Counted from the stretch's first letter, positions 9,101-17,875 are shown. The stretch is DNA of 64,000 nucleotides from Nonomuraea sp. PA05 (GCF_008086045.1 NZ_VSEY01000053.1:16004-80003), one strand, 5' to 3'. Made by a program: numbers and translations. Notes: generated by a model from the letters alone, not told the origin.

Positions 9101-10142
9101 CTCCTACCCCCTCAAGGACCCCGGCCACGGCCTGTCCTTCTCCTCGGACGGCCACCAGTTGCGCTACCTCAGCGGCGTCGGCTCGGTCGTCTCCCTGGAC
9201 GTGTCCGGCCTGCCCGCGCCGTCCGACGACGGCCACGTCGCCGCGTTCTCCGGCAACGGCCGCGTCGCCGCCAAGGAGGTCGGCGACGCCATCGAGCTGA
9301 CCGACATCGAGGAGCGCAGGAAGCTGGGCCGCATCGCGGCGGCCGGTGACCTGGCGTTCGACGCGGCCGGGCGGCTGCTGGCGGTGGCGGGCGACCCGGT
9401 GACCGTGTGGGAGGTGGCCGGCGGCAGGCAGGTGGCCGGCGTCGAGGCGGGCGGCGACGTCCCGGCCGTGGCGCTCTCCCCCGACGGCGGCACCCTGGCC
9501 ACCGCTCGCGGCAGCATCCTGGAGACGTGGGACGTGCGCACGGGCCGGCGCATCAAGGAGTACGCGGGCGCGGGCGACCTGGCACTCGCCTTCAGCCCCG
9601 ACGGCTCGACGCTGGCCGCCGGGCGGAACCTGCTCGACCTGCCCACCGGCCGGATCACACCGCTCGACCCGCCCACCGGGGGGATCACGCCGCTCGGCCT
9701 GCCCACCGGCACGGCTCCGGTGGCGCTGGCCTTCTCCCCCGACGGCGGCAGGCTGGCGATCGCGCTGGAGGGCGGCCGGGTGCTGCTGTGGGACGTGCGC
9801 GAACGCGAGCCCATCGGCGCCATCGAGACCGGCTCGGCCCCGGTGGACGAGCTGCGCTTCTCCCCCGGCGGCGACCTGCTGGCCGTGGACGCCGCCCGTA
9901 CCTCGTTGTGGGACACCGGCGCGCTGCGCGAGGTCGGCCAGGTCGGGTCGTGGGCCGCTGGGCTGGCCTTCAGCCAGGACGGCAGGCGGCTGCGCGGGGT
10001 GGCGCTCGACGGGACCGTACGGGAGGTCGCGGTCGATCCCGGGCTGACGGCGCGCGAGGTGTGCGCGCGGGCGGGCGGCGCGCTGACCAGGGCGGAGTGG
10101 GCCCGGCTGATCCCCGAGAGCGGCTACCAGGAGAGCTGCTGA
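6111..10142 (+). CDS. Pseudokinase - STAND-type linker - membrane helix - WD40 protein
   Basis: The product has 1343 residues. The N-terminal domain has the Ser/Thr kinase fold: a glycine loop LGAGGRGVVY at 22-31 and an intact YQAPE. Every catalytic residue is changed: the AVK lysine is T44, HRD is H-R-G (123-125), the following Lys and Asn are N127 and S130, and DFG is E-L-G (142-144). Residues about 255-410 match the linker found before WD40 repeats in STAND ATPases (RAWPRLRGWVADEREG, then RHIREAARTW), but no ATPase is present. A hydrophobic helix spans about 422-443. WD40-like blades (LAFSPDG..LA....VRLWD pattern) fill 500-700 and 945-1330. Between them is a roughly 240-residue Ala/Pro/Ser then Arg/Asp insert with GASRAPAT repeats. 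GTG 6111 or ATG 6117 may be the start. Confidence 0.85.
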   Translation: MTMRLVPGDPERLGGCWLAARLGAGGRGVVYDAYDDEGRRFAVTVPRGEVGHRYERVTCRHLAEVVSVGSDGGVPYVVSEFVDGPDLRQAVALHGPYTGDELAALAGALAEVLRALHDAGLTHRGLNPESVLLADDGPKVIELGLPVPGPVGAYTYQAPEVLTGQAAESAADVFAWGAVVLFAATGHDPFRGESLGGIMHRLLTVDPDLSCLPDSLCDLVGRALAKDPADRPTAAELLVAGGAGLRPPEAYVRQPSLGELAEEVYARLTPAQQQEVPGLLLRLLDGDTPHDEGDVLRPLMAAGLVVRRSVRVPAVETPAGKLVAVSDDRVAPASAALYRAWPRLRGWVADEREGMAVHRHIREAARTWSERRRGRGLLLRGQDLDTALGWAATKRRHVRLNQLERDFINDSVTLSKQRRKLRVPALATVAAVLAVAVTMTVVSVHGQNDLRERLIQADARAVAARAEALRPSDPRTAMRLSVAAWRLAPVFEARAALQASLVQPELGVFTDPDADARARYLLRGDTLVRWEAGAVTVWDVPARRRVASYALPAGVAALSDDGRYAEAVGGGPIDVTTGRAPAETVYAISRGNRTRVYRGTRTLLDVKDAKVTVSPDGTRAAVSRLNGRVELWDLAARRPSRAEVVEVDPVTGAEAAAPALAFSPDGRTLAVAGRDGVTLVGGKDERTAEKFGEPGPGTPADLGRGPWASTPTPGVLALPAPTPAQAQPSAPAAPQTPAASQAPAASQAPDAGASEAAGASRAPEAGASQPAGVSQAPAASASRAPTASTSRTPATGASRAPATGASRAPAAGASRAPEAGATQAPATGASQSADGGGSSAPQTRATGAAQPDAGGGDQASSPDDAGAGRPGSGDPQASRTRDGEAARTRDAEAAREAARTRDGETARAQDGDARRARDGEAARSRNDQAKRPASDTNGGTAGREPGGPWGVEVVDGLETTAGASAGPLVFSPDGHLLALPGDGEVRVWNVTERRLSGSYPLKDPGHGLSFSSDGHQLRYLSGVGSVVSLDVSGLPAPSDDGHVAAFSGNGRVAAKEVGDAIELTDIEERRKLGRIAAAGDLAFDAAGRLLAVAGDPVTVWEVAGGRQVAGVEAGGDVPAVALSPDGGTLATARGSILETWDVRTGRRIKEYAGAGDLALAFSPDGSTLAAGRNLLDLPTGRITPLDPPTGGITPLGLPTGTAPVALAFSPDGGRLAIALEGGRVLLWDVREREPIGAIETGSAPVDELRFSPGGDLLAVDAARTSLWDTGALREVGQVGSWAAGLAFSQDGRRLRGVALDGTVREVAVDPGLTAREVCARAGGALTRAEWARLIPESGYQESC

Positions 10143-10146
10143 GGCC

Positions 10147-11925
10147 TCAGCTCACCACCCTGAGCACCTTTCCCTGCGGGCTGGCCACCAGGTAGCCGCC
10201 GCGGCTGTAGTCGTCGGAGGCGTAGACCAGCAGCACCTGCTTGGTCGAGGTGAACGTGTAGTCGGGGTCCACGATCATGTGATGCGAGATCGGGGCGCGT
10301 GCGCCGAGGTCGCTCTTCGCCTTCTTCAGCAGGCCCGGCAGGGCGTCCCAGTTGAACTTGGCCAGGTCCACCAGGGGTGTGTCGAACGTGCTTCCCGTGC
10401 TCGGGCCGGTGACGTCGCCGTCGCGGTAGGTGTAGCTGTCGTAGACCTCCGAGTCCTTCTTGCTGGGGACGTCCACGGAGGCGTGGGTGGGGTGGATCGT
10501 CATCCTGACGACCTTGGTGCCGCCGATGACCGGCTTCAGGGCGGCGATCATGCCGCGCATGCCGGCGGGGGTGAGCAGGTTCTTCTCGGCGGGCTCCTGG
10601 GTGGGCTCTTCCGAGGTGTCCTCCGCGGGGTCCTCGGCGGGTTCCGTGGTGGGGCCGTCGTCCCTGAGGGTGAGGTGGGTGGTCTGGGGGTCGTCGCCGC
10701 CGGGGGTGAGCATGGGGACGAACCGCCACGCCAGCACGGCCACCACCGCGATCACCGCCACCGAGATGGCCGCCGCCACGCCCGCGCCGCGCGCGCCACG
10801 CCGGCTGCGGCGCGTGTTCGCGGTGTCTCCGCTCCAGTGGGGCGGGACGGTGTGCGCGGGCGGCACGGGCCGCCCCGGCCCCGGCATGGCGCCACCGTGC
10901 TGCATCGGCGGCCCCGCCATGTACGGGCCTGACCCTGGCATGGCGCCACCGAACGCCCCGCCCTGAGCCATCGCCGGGCCGGACGGCGCCGACGCGACAC
11001 CAGGCGCTGGCGCGACACCAGGCTGCGGCGCGACACCAGGCGGCGCGATGCCGGATGGCGCGATGCCGGATGGCGCGATGCCGGGTGGTGGGGGCGCGAC
11101 ACCGGCCTCGGCCGCCGCCAGCATCCGCTCCAGCGTCTCAGGATCGGGCCGCGCCCCAGGGTCCCGCACCAGCAGCGCCCCCAGCACAGGCCCGAGCGCC
11201 CCGGCCCGCTCCGCGGGCGGCACGTCCTGGTTGAGCACCGCCGCCAGCGTGGCCAGCGTCGTGCTCCGCCGCAGCGGATGCCGCCCCTCCACCGCGACGT
11301 ACAGCAGCATGCCCAGCGACCAGAAGTCGGAGGCCGGATCCCCTTCGACCCCGTTGATGCGCTCGGGCGCCATGTACTCGGGCGAGCCGATGAACGACCC
11401 GGTGGCGGTGAGGCTGGTGGACTCGCGCATCGCCGCGATGCCGAAGTCGGTCAGCACGGACCGGCCGTCCTCGCGCAGCAGGACGTTGGCGGGCTTGACG
11501 TCGCGGTGCTGGATGCCGACGGCGTGGGCGGCGCGCAGCCCGGACAGGACCTCACGCCCCAGCCGCGCCGCCTCCCTGACCGGTAACGGCCCGCGCTGGA
11601 GGTGGTCCTGGAGTGAGCCGCCGGTGACGAGCTCCATGACGATCCAGGGGTAGCCCTGCTCACCCGGGTCCACGATGTGGTGGATGGTGGCCACGTGCGG
11701 GTGGTTGAGCCGGGCCAGGGCGCGGGCCTCGCGCAGCACCCTGGAGCGCAGCTCGCGGGCGAGGGTGGGGTCGTGCTCCTCCATGGAGGGGTCGGGCGGG
11801 CGTACCTCCTTGAGCGCGACCTCGCGGTGCAGGGCCACGTCCCAGGCCCGCCAGACCAGGCCCATGCCCCCGCCACCGAGCCGCTCCACGAGCTCGAAGC
11901 GGCCGTCGATCACCCTCTTGTGCAT
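10147..11925 (-). CDS. Membrane-anchored eukaryotic-like Ser/Thr protein kinase
   Basis: The protein has 592 residues. The kinase domain (about 10-265) is complete: LGGGGMG glycine loop at 16-22, K39 in VALKEV, HRDVKPAN with D142, K144 and N147, D160 in DFG, and MAPE in the activation segment. A Pro/Ala/Gly linker with GIAPSGIAPPGVAP repeats runs to about 375. One transmembrane helix follows at about 380-402 (AISVAVIAVVAVLAW), and then an acidic Glu/Thr stretch and a roughly 150-residue outer domain. This is the layout of a receptor kinase of the PknB/PknD class. The start is the ATG at 11925 next to RVIDGRFELVERLG. It ends 4 nt from the end of the convergent pseudokinase gene. Confidence 0.92.
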   Translation of the reverse strand: MHKRVIDGRFELVERLGGGGMGLVWRAWDVALHREVALKEVRPPDPSMEEHDPTLARELRSRVLREARALARLNHPHVATIHHIVDPGEQGYPWIVMELVTGGSLQDHLQRGPLPVREAARLGREVLSGLRAAHAVGIQHRDVKPANVLLREDGRSVLTDFGIAAMRESTSLTATGSFIGSPEYMAPERINGVEGDPASDFWSLGMLLYVAVEGRHPLRRSTTLATLAAVLNQDVPPAERAGALGPVLGALLVRDPGARPDPETLERMLAAAEAGVAPPPPGIAPSGIAPSGIAPPGVAPQPGVAPAPGVASAPSGPAMAQGGAFGGAMPGSGPYMAGPPMQHGGAMPGPGRPVPPAHTVPPHWSGDTANTRRSRRGARGAGVAAAISVAVIAVVAVLAWRFVPMLTPGGDDPQTTHLTLRDDGPTTEPAEDPAEDTSEEPTQEPAEKNLLTPAGMRGMIAALKPVIGGTKVVRMTIHPTHASVDVPSKKDSEVYDSYTYRDGDVTGPSTGSTFDTPLVDLAKFNWDALPGLLKKAKSDLGARAPISHHMIVDPDYTFTSTKQVLLVYASDDYSRGGYLVASPQGKVLRVVS

Positions 11926-12002
11926 GCGAGCAGCGTAGGGCCGCCCCGCCCGCCGCCGCCACCGGCCGCGGCGGCGTACCCGCCAGGCGCTGAGGCCCCG
12001 GG

Positions 12003-13619
12003 CTACGCGGTGGGCTTGTCCTCCAGGCGCGGGAACAGGATGGCGCCCTTGGTGACGGTGGCGCCGGCGGGGAGCCTGCCCCACTCGCCCGCGTCCTGGA
12101 CCCGCTGGCCGGCGAGGGGGCCGAGGGCGGGTTCCGCGCCGAGCGACTCCCAGAGCCGCTGTGAGCTGGCCGGCATGAACGGGTTCAGCAGCACCGCGAC
12201 CGCGCGCAGGGACTCGGCGGCGGTGTAGAGGATCGTCGCCAGCCGGGCCCGGCCCTCCGGCGAGTCGTCCTTGGCCACCTTCCACGGCTCCTGCTCGGAG
12301 ATGTAGCCGTTGACCTGCTTGACGAAGTCGAAGATGGCCTGGAGGCCGGCCTGGAACTCGACGTCGTCGCCGATCTTCCTGTCCGCGTCGGCGACGGCCT
12401 TGGCGAGGCCGTCGTGGATGGCCTTCTCGGCGTCGCCGTCGGCGCTCGCCTCGGGCAGGACGCCGTCGAAGTACTTGCCGACCATGGCGGCGACGCGGGA
12501 GGCCAGGTTGCCGTAGTCGTTGGCCAGCTCGGAGGTGTAGCGGGCGGCAAGGTCCTCCCAGGAGAACGAGCCGTCCTGGCCGTAGGCGATCGCGCGCAGC
12601 AGGTACCAGCGGAAGGCGTCCACGCCGAAGTGGGAGGTGATGTCGCGGGGGCTGATGCCGGTGAGGTTCGACTTCGACATCTTCTCGCCGCCGACGAGCA
12701 GCCAGCCGTTGGCGACGATGCGGCCGGGCAGCCGCAGCCCGTTGGCCATGAGCAGGGCCGGCCAGATGACGGCGTGGAAGCGGAGGATGTCCTTGCCGAG
12801 CAGGTGGACGTCGGCGGGGAAGCTGGCGTCGAACTTGTCCTGGTTCTGGTTGTAGCCGACCGCCGTCGCGTAGTTGAGCAGCGCGTCCACCCACACGTAG
12901 ATGACGTGCTCGTCGTCCCACGGGATGGGCACGCCCCAGTCGAAGGTGGAGCGGGAGATGGACAGGTCCTGCAAGCCCTGGCGGACGAAGCTGACCACCT
13001 CGTTGCGGGCCGACTCGGGCTGGATGAAGCCGGGGTTGGCCTCGTAATGGGCGAGCAGCTTGTCGCCGTACTCGCTCAGCTTGAAAAAGTAGTTCTCCTC
13101 CTTGAGGATTTCCACCGGCCGCTTGTGGATCGGGCAAAGCTGCTTACCGGTGTACTCCCCCTCGCCGGCGATCAATTCGCCGGGAAGTTTGTACTCCTCG
13201 CAGCCCACGCAGTACGGGCCCTGGTATCCGCCCTTGTAGATTTCGCCCTTGTCGTACAGGTCCTGGACGAACTCGCGCACCCGGTCGGTGTGCCGTTTCT
13301 CGGTGGTGCGGATGAAATCGTCGTTGGCGATCTCCAGGTGCCGCCAGAGGGGTTTCCACGCCTCCTCGACGAGCTTGTCGCACCATTCCTGCGGCGTGAC
13401 GCCCTTGGCCTCGGCGGTGCGCAGCACCTTCTGGCCGTGCTCGTCGGTGCCCGTGAGGAACCACACCTGCTCGCCGCGCTGCCGGCGCCAGCGGGTCAGT
13501 ACGTCGCCCGCGACCGTCGTGTAGGCATGACCCAAGTGGGGGGCGTCGTTGACATAGTAAATGGGAGTGGTGACGTAGAACGCCTTTCCACTCTGATTCT
13601 CGGTTCCGGTGGCCACCAT
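12003..13619 (-). CDS. metG: Methionyl-tRNA synthetase
   Basis: The enzyme charges tRNA-Met with methionine in the cytoplasm. The class I signature is HLGH at residues 28-31, and KMSKS follows in NGWLLVGGEKMSKSN. The connective-peptide zinc site has C137-x2-C140 and C162-P-I-H165, the single-zinc form known from Thermus-type MetRS. WGVPIPWD and YVWVDALLNY are typical of the methionine pocket. The 538 residues include the catalytic core and the anticodon-binding helices but no C-terminal EMAP/tRNA-binding domain. The start is the ATG at 13619 with a weak AGGA upstream. The kinase gene follows after 77 nt on the same strand. Confidence 0.95.
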   Translation of the reverse strand: MVATGTENQSGKAFYVTTPIYYVNDAPHLGHAYTTVAGDVLTRWRRQRGEQVWFLTGTDEHGQKVLRTAEAKGVTPQEWCDKLVEEAWKPLWRHLEIANDDFIRTTEKRHTDRVREFVQDLYDKGEIYKGGYQGPYCVGCEEYKLPGELIAGEGEYTGKQLCPIHKRPVEILKEENYFFKLSEYGDKLLAHYEANPGFIQPESARNEVVSFVRQGLQDLSISRSTFDWGVPIPWDDEHVIYVWVDALLNYATAVGYNQNQDKFDASFPADVHLLGKDILRFHAVIWPALLMANGLRLPGRIVANGWLLVGGEKMSKSNLTGISPRDITSHFGVDAFRWYLLRAIAYGQDGSFSWEDLAARYTSELANDYGNLASRVAAMVGKYFDGVLPEASADGDAEKAIHDGLAKAVADADRKIGDDVEFQAGLQAIFDFVKQVNGYISEQEPWKVAKDDSPEGRARLATILYTAAESLRAVAVLLNPFMPASSQRLWESLGAEPALGPLAGQRVQDAGEWGRLPAGATVTKGAILFPRLEDKPTA

Positions 13620-13695
13620 GGGCGAGATCCTACTGGCCGGGTGACAGCCGTTTCACATGATTAGCGAGAAGGCGCCATTCGGCGGTTAATTCCGG

Positions 13696-14700
13696 TCAGG
13701 CGAGGGTGCGCAGTTCCGCCGCCGCCACGCCGTGCGCGAATGGCACGCCCCGGGCGTACCTGGCCAGTTCGTCCACGGCGAGGTCGGCGATGCGGGCCAG
13801 CTCGCCGCCGAGCGATCCGGCGATGTGCGGGGTGAGCAGGACGTTGGGCAGGTCGTACAGGGGCGAGCCGGCGGGCAGCGGGTCGGGCTCGGTGACGTCG
13901 ATGACGGCGTACAGCCGCCCTGAGGCCAGCTCGGCGATGAGCGCGTCCTGGTCGACGAGGGCGCCACGGGCGGTGTTGATGAGGGTGGCGCCGTCGCGCA
14001 TGGCGGCCAGACGGGCGGCGCTGACGAGGTGGTGGGTCTCGGGCAGCGCGGGCGCGTGCACGCTGACGACGTCGCTGCGCTCGAACAGCTCGTCCAGCTC
14101 GACGTGCCGCACGCCCAGGTCCTCGGTCAGGTACGGGTCGGCGACCAGCACGTCCAGCTCGAACGGCCGGAGCAGCTCGATCACCCGCCGCCCGATCTTT
14201 GACGCGCCGATGACGCCGACCGTGCGCCGGTAGTTGCCGAACCCGGGGAACATCGCGTCGAGGTCGAGCGGCGCCCCCCGGCGCTCACGGTGCAGCCGGG
14301 CGATGTCCGTGACGCGCTTGCCGGCGAACAGGATCGCGGCCAGGGTGTACTCGGCGACGGGCTCGGCGTTGGCGGCGGCCGCGGAGGAGACGAGCAGGCC
14401 GCGCTCCCAGCACGCCCCGGTGACGTGGTGCTTGACGGAGCCGGCCGCGTGCACGACGGCCCGCAGGCGCGGGGCGGCGGCCAGCACCTCGGCGGTGATG
14501 GGCGGGCACCACCAGCTCGTGTAGAGCACCTCCGCCTCGGCCAGCGCCGCGGCCAGCGCGGGGTCGGCGAAGTCGGCGGCCACCAGATCGGGGTCCACGT
14601 CGGCGATCGCGACCAGGCGCTCGCGCACTGGCGCGGTGATGAGCCTTGCGGCGATCTGCGGGCCCATCGCGAGCAGGGTCTTCGGCCGCGAAACGGTCAT
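13696..14700 (-). CDS. D-2-hydroxyacid dehydrogenase family protein
   Basis: The protein has about 334 residues and the two-domain layout of NAD-dependent D-isomer 2-hydroxyacid dehydrogenases. The NAD-binding segment TVGVIGASKIGRRVIELL is followed by VADPYL. The catalytic Arg is in NTARGALVD, the Glu in VTEPDPL and the His in LTPHIAGS. ATG 14700 is preferred over 14739, because GGGGGAG lies just upstream and the longer version adds a non-conserved stretch. The glycine motif reads GASKIG rather than the common GxGxxG. It lies downstream of the LAL regulator on the same strand, separated by a duplicated hairpin. The substrate is unknown. Confidence 0.85.
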   Translation of the reverse strand: MTVSRPKTLLAMGPQIAARLITAPVRERLVAIADVDPDLVAADFADPALAAALAEAEVLYTSWWCPPITAEVLAAAPRLRAVVHAAGSVKHHVTGACWERGLLVSSAAAANAEPVAEYTLAAILFAGKRVTDIARLHRERRGAPLDLDAMFPGFGNYRRTVGVIGASKIGRRVIELLRPFELDVLVADPYLTEDLGVRHVELDELFERSDVVSVHAPALPETHHLVSAARLAAMRDGATLINTARGALVDQDALIAELASGRLYAVIDVTEPDPLPAGSPLYDLPNVLLTPHIAGSLGGELARIADLAVDELARYARGVPFAHGVAAAELRTLA

Positions 14701-14762
14701 CACGCTCCCCCGAACGTCAAGGTAGGTCAACGCGATCATAACGATCGTGCCGGAACCGCCTC

Positions 14763-14844
14763 GCCTCAGGCCCGCGCGCGGGCGTCGCCTGGCGCATCGG
14801 TGCCACGTGCGGCCGTCCCGGCCTCAGGCCCGCGCGCGGGCGTC
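14763..14844. repeat. 24-bp direct repeat, each copy carrying a GC palindrome
   Basis: The 24-bp block at 14763-14786 recurs exactly at 14821-14844. Each copy contains the perfect palindrome GCCCGCGCGCGGGC (14770-14783 and 14828-14841). The right copy overlaps the stop codon of the LAL regulator. The two hairpins could act as tandem terminators between this gene and the dehydrogenase gene. Confidence 0.8.
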
Positions 14845-17770
14845 ACCCACCGAGATCGCTCAGCTTCCCGATCAGCGCGGTGCGGGAGGTGATGCCGAGC
14901 TTGGTGTAGATGTGGCTCAGGTGGTACTCGACGGTCTTGACGCTCAGCACCAGCTTGCGCGCCGCCTGCCTGTTGGTGAGCCCCCTGCTGATGAGCACGG
15001 CGACCGTGTGCTCCTGCGGCGTCAGGCCGAGCCTGGCGGTGTCCTGGGGGCGCAGCACCGCCCGCCCGCTCGCGGCCAGCTCCAGGTCGCACTGCTCCAG
15101 GTACGGCAGCGCGCCCAGCCGCGAGAGCGTGAGCTGGGCCGCTTCGAGCTGCTCGGCGGCGGCCGAGCGGCGGCCCCTGCGGCGTAGGAACGTTCCGTAC
15201 GCGAGCTGGATCCTGGCCTCCTCGAACGGCGTCTCGATCTTGGCGGTGTGTTCCAGCGCCACCTGGTAGCAGGCCTCCGACTCGCCCGGCTCGTGCCTGG
15301 CGGCGTGCAGCCCGGCCCTGGCGCGGGCGGCGGCGGCCAGCACGCTGCGCCGTTCCCTGTCCAGGGCGAGCAGCTCGCACGGGATGAGCACCTCTTCCGC
15401 GTCTTCCGGCCGTCCGGCGTTGACCAGGGCGTCGGCCAGGAGGGTGCGCCAGAGCGCGACGGCCGGCTCGTCGGGCAGGTCGGTCCTGATGAGCGGGGTG
15501 AGCGCGGCGGCGACCGCGTCGTGGTCGCCGCGCGCCGTGGCCACCAGGGCTTCGGCGACGGCCGTGCTGACCTGGGCGGATACGTTGCCCGGCGAGCAGG
15601 CGGCGCGGGCGGCGCGCACGTGGCCGGCGGCCCGCTCCCACTCGCCGCGCGCCGCCGGGACGAGGGCCGCCACGGAGTGGGCGTAGCTCGCCAGCCACGA
15701 TTGGCCGAAGTCGTCGGCGGTGGAGGCGCCGATCTCGGCGTGCCCGGCGGCGTCGTCCCACCGGCCCAGCCGGTATTCGGCCTGGGCCAGCGTGCTGGCG
15801 GCGATGAGCTGGAACGGGGCCGACCTGCCGGCGCTCACGGCCACCAGGCCGAGCAGGTCGGCCTGGGCGCCCGCCAGGTCGTCGGCCCACAGGCGCAGGG
15901 TGGCGCGGCCGAGCAGCGCGTCCAGCTCGCCCGGCGTGGCCTGCGCGGGCACCGGCAGCTCGGCGGTCTCGGCCAGCCCGGCTTCGACGTCGCCCACCAG
16001 GCCCAGGCCGACGAGCCGGGCGAAGCGCTCGAACTCGCTCCCTGCGCAGGGTGTGGCGGTGGCACACTCCGCCCAGCGCGCGGCGTCCGCGCCACAGCCG
16101 CGCAACAACCCGGCCATCGCCTGCCGGGCCGCGATGGCGGTGGCGAGCCACGCGTCACCTCCCATGCGCCCACCGGCATCGCCGCCCACGCGCGCCCGCC
16201 CGTCGCCACCCGTGCGCGCCCGCCCGTCGCCGCCCACGCGCGCCCGCCCGTCGCCGCCCGCGCGCCCTCCGGCGTCGCCGCCCACGCGCGCCCGCCCGTC
16301 GCCGCCCGCGCGCCCTCCGGCGTCGCCGCCCACGCGCGTCCACGCGTCGCCGAGCAGCCGCACGGCCTCCTCCACCCGCCCCGCCACCAGCGCCACCGCC
16401 CCCTGCACGTACCCGTGCACCCCGGGATCTCCGCCGGGCGACACCTGCGCCGCCAGCGCCCCCGCCTCTCCGGGCCGGCCGGCGGCCAGCAGCGCCTCCA
16501 CGGTCTCGGCGATGAGCCGGTCGCGGGCCGGCCCGTCCTCGGTGAGCTGCACGGCCCGGGTCAGGCAGCCGCACGCGCTCCCCCAGCGCCCGGCCGCCGC
16601 CTGCCGCCGCCCCACCAGCGCGACCTCCCGGACGAGCTCGTCGTCCACCTGGTCGGCGGCGGCGAGCCGGTGGTGCAGCCGGTGCACGGCGTCGTCGGCC
16701 AGCGAGGCGGCCAGCAGGTGCAGCCGCCGCCGGGTGGCGGGCCCGAGGTCGTGGTAGACGGCCGCCCTGACCAGCGGGTTCGGAAAGCCCACGGACACCC
16801 CGGCCCCCGTACGCCACTCCACGAGCAGCCCGGCGCCGGTGAGCTGTTCCAGCGCGGGCAGCGGCTCGGCCAGCTCGGCCATGCGGGCCACCAGGTGCAG
16901 GGGCGCGGAGGTGCCGAGCACGGCGGCGGCGGTGAGCAGCCGCTGCGCGGAGCCCTCGCACTCCCCCAGCCGCCCGCGCACCAGCGTGGCGTACGCGCGC
17001 GGCGCGGGCAGCGGCGCGTCCACGTCGGCCAGCGTCTCGGCGCGCACCTGCTGGAGCAGCGCCCGCGCGTGCAGCGGCACGCCCTTGGTGTGCTCGTGCA
17101 GCCGCTCGGCGGCCTGGGGCGTCAGCCGTACGGGGCCGAGCCTGGCGCTGAGCGCCTGCAATTCGCGCGCGCTCAGCCCGCCGAGCGGCAGCCGCAGCGC
17201 CGCGCTGCTGCGCAGCAGCCGCCGCAGCCCGTCGGGCAGCCGGGGATGGTCGCTCTCCCTGACGATGACGATGGCCAGCACCCGGTCGGTACGCAGCCGC
17301 CGCAGCGCGAACGTCATCGCCTGCAACGACGGCAGGTCCGCCCAGTCGGCCCCGTCGATGGCGATGACCACGGGCGCGCCGAGCTGGAGCTGGGCCAGCA
17401 GCTCCAGCAGCGCGGCCCCCACGACCAGGGGGTCGGGCGTGACCCCGGTGGCGGGCCTGGCCAGCCCCGCCAGCGCCTCGGGGGCGTGCTGCGCCTGCGC
17501 CCCTAGCTGCCCCAGCATGCCGTACGGCAACTCGGACTCGCCTTCGTCGCCGCTGCACTCCAGCACGACCGCGTTCTCGATCACGGACAGGAACTCCCCT
17601 GCCAGCGCCGTCTTGCCGATCCCGGCCGGCCCGTGCAGCACGACGAGACTGGACCGTCCCTCGCAGACCCGTCCGAGCTGGGCGTGGAGCACTGCCAGTT
17701 CGCGGAGCCGGCCGACGAACTGTTCGTCCCTGGAGCGCTCGGGTCCGCTGCGGAGGGCGCGGGCTGCCAT
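14843..17770 (-). CDS. Large ATP-binding LuxR-family regulator (LAL)
   Basis: About 975 residues. The N-terminal part has FVGRLREL and a Walker A motif GPAGIGKT, a Walker B-like VVIAIDGADW and an AAA-type ATPase region. A long helical TPR-like middle follows. The C-terminus carries the LuxR helix-turn-helix: RLGLTPQEHTVAVLISRGLTNRQAA and KTVEYHLSHIYTKLGITSRTALIGKL. LAL proteins activate secondary-metabolism or catabolic operons on binding ATP and an inducer. Oddly, residues about 480-540 are a run of GGDGRARV and GGDAGGRA units (24-bp DNA period at about 16160-16345), probably an expanded minisatellite. ATG 17770 is preferred over GTG 17779, because GAGGGGG lies 8 nt before the ATG but touches the GTG. 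It is divergent from the gene at 17981. Confidence 0.88.
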   Translation of the reverse strand: MAARALRSGPERSRDEQFVGRLRELAVLHAQLGRVCEGRSSLVVLHGPAGIGKTALAGEFLSVIENAVVLECSGDEGESELPYGMLGQLGAQAQHAPEALAGLARPATGVTPDPLVVGAALLELLAQLQLGAPVVIAIDGADWADLPSLQAMTFALRRLRTDRVLAIVIVRESDHPRLPDGLRRLLRSSAALRLPLGGLSARELQALSARLGPVRLTPQAAERLHEHTKGVPLHARALLQQVRAETLADVDAPLPAPRAYATLVRGRLGECEGSAQRLLTAAAVLGTSAPLHLVARMAELAEPLPALEQLTGAGLLVEWRTGAGVSVGFPNPLVRAAVYHDLGPATRRRLHLLAASLADDAVHRLHHRLAAADQVDDELVREVALVGRRQAAAGRWGSACGCLTRAVQLTEDGPARDRLIAETVEALLAAGRPGEAGALAAQVSPGGDPGVHGYVQGAVALVAGRVEEAVRLLGDAWTRVGGDAGGRAGGDGRARVGGDAGGRAGGDGRARVGGDGRARTGGDGRARVGGDAGGRMGGDAWLATAIAARQAMAGLLRGCGADAARWAECATATPCAGSEFERFARLVGLGLVGDVEAGLAETAELPVPAQATPGELDALLGRATLRLWADDLAGAQADLLGLVAVSAGRSAPFQLIAASTLAQAEYRLGRWDDAAGHAEIGASTADDFGQSWLASYAHSVAALVPAARGEWERAAGHVRAARAACSPGNVSAQVSTAVAEALVATARGDHDAVAAALTPLIRTDLPDEPAVALWRTLLADALVNAGRPEDAEEVLIPCELLALDRERRSVLAAAARARAGLHAARHEPGESEACYQVALEHTAKIETPFEEARIQLAYGTFLRRRGRRSAAAEQLEAAQLTLSRLGALPYLEQCDLELAASGRAVLRPQDTARLGLTPQEHTVAVLISRGLTNRQAARKLVLSVKTVEYHLSHIYTKLGITSRTALIGKLSDLGG

Positions 17771-17875
17771 CGGACTCACCCCCTCGCCGGATGTTCCCTA
17801 GGCCAAAGTTCATCGTGTGCCTTGGCCCGGCGGGCGTCCAGTGTCCTTGACCCGAGTCAGCTCTTTCGGTCATTA

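Noticed and set aside
11926..13137. Long minus-strand open frame continuing upstream of the Ser/Thr kinase
   Set aside because: It runs through the metG coding region in another frame. The kinase fold begins at the ATG at 11925.
16155..16350. CRISPR-like array because of regular repeats
   Set aside because: The repeats are contiguous, in frame with the LAL protein and have no unique spacers.
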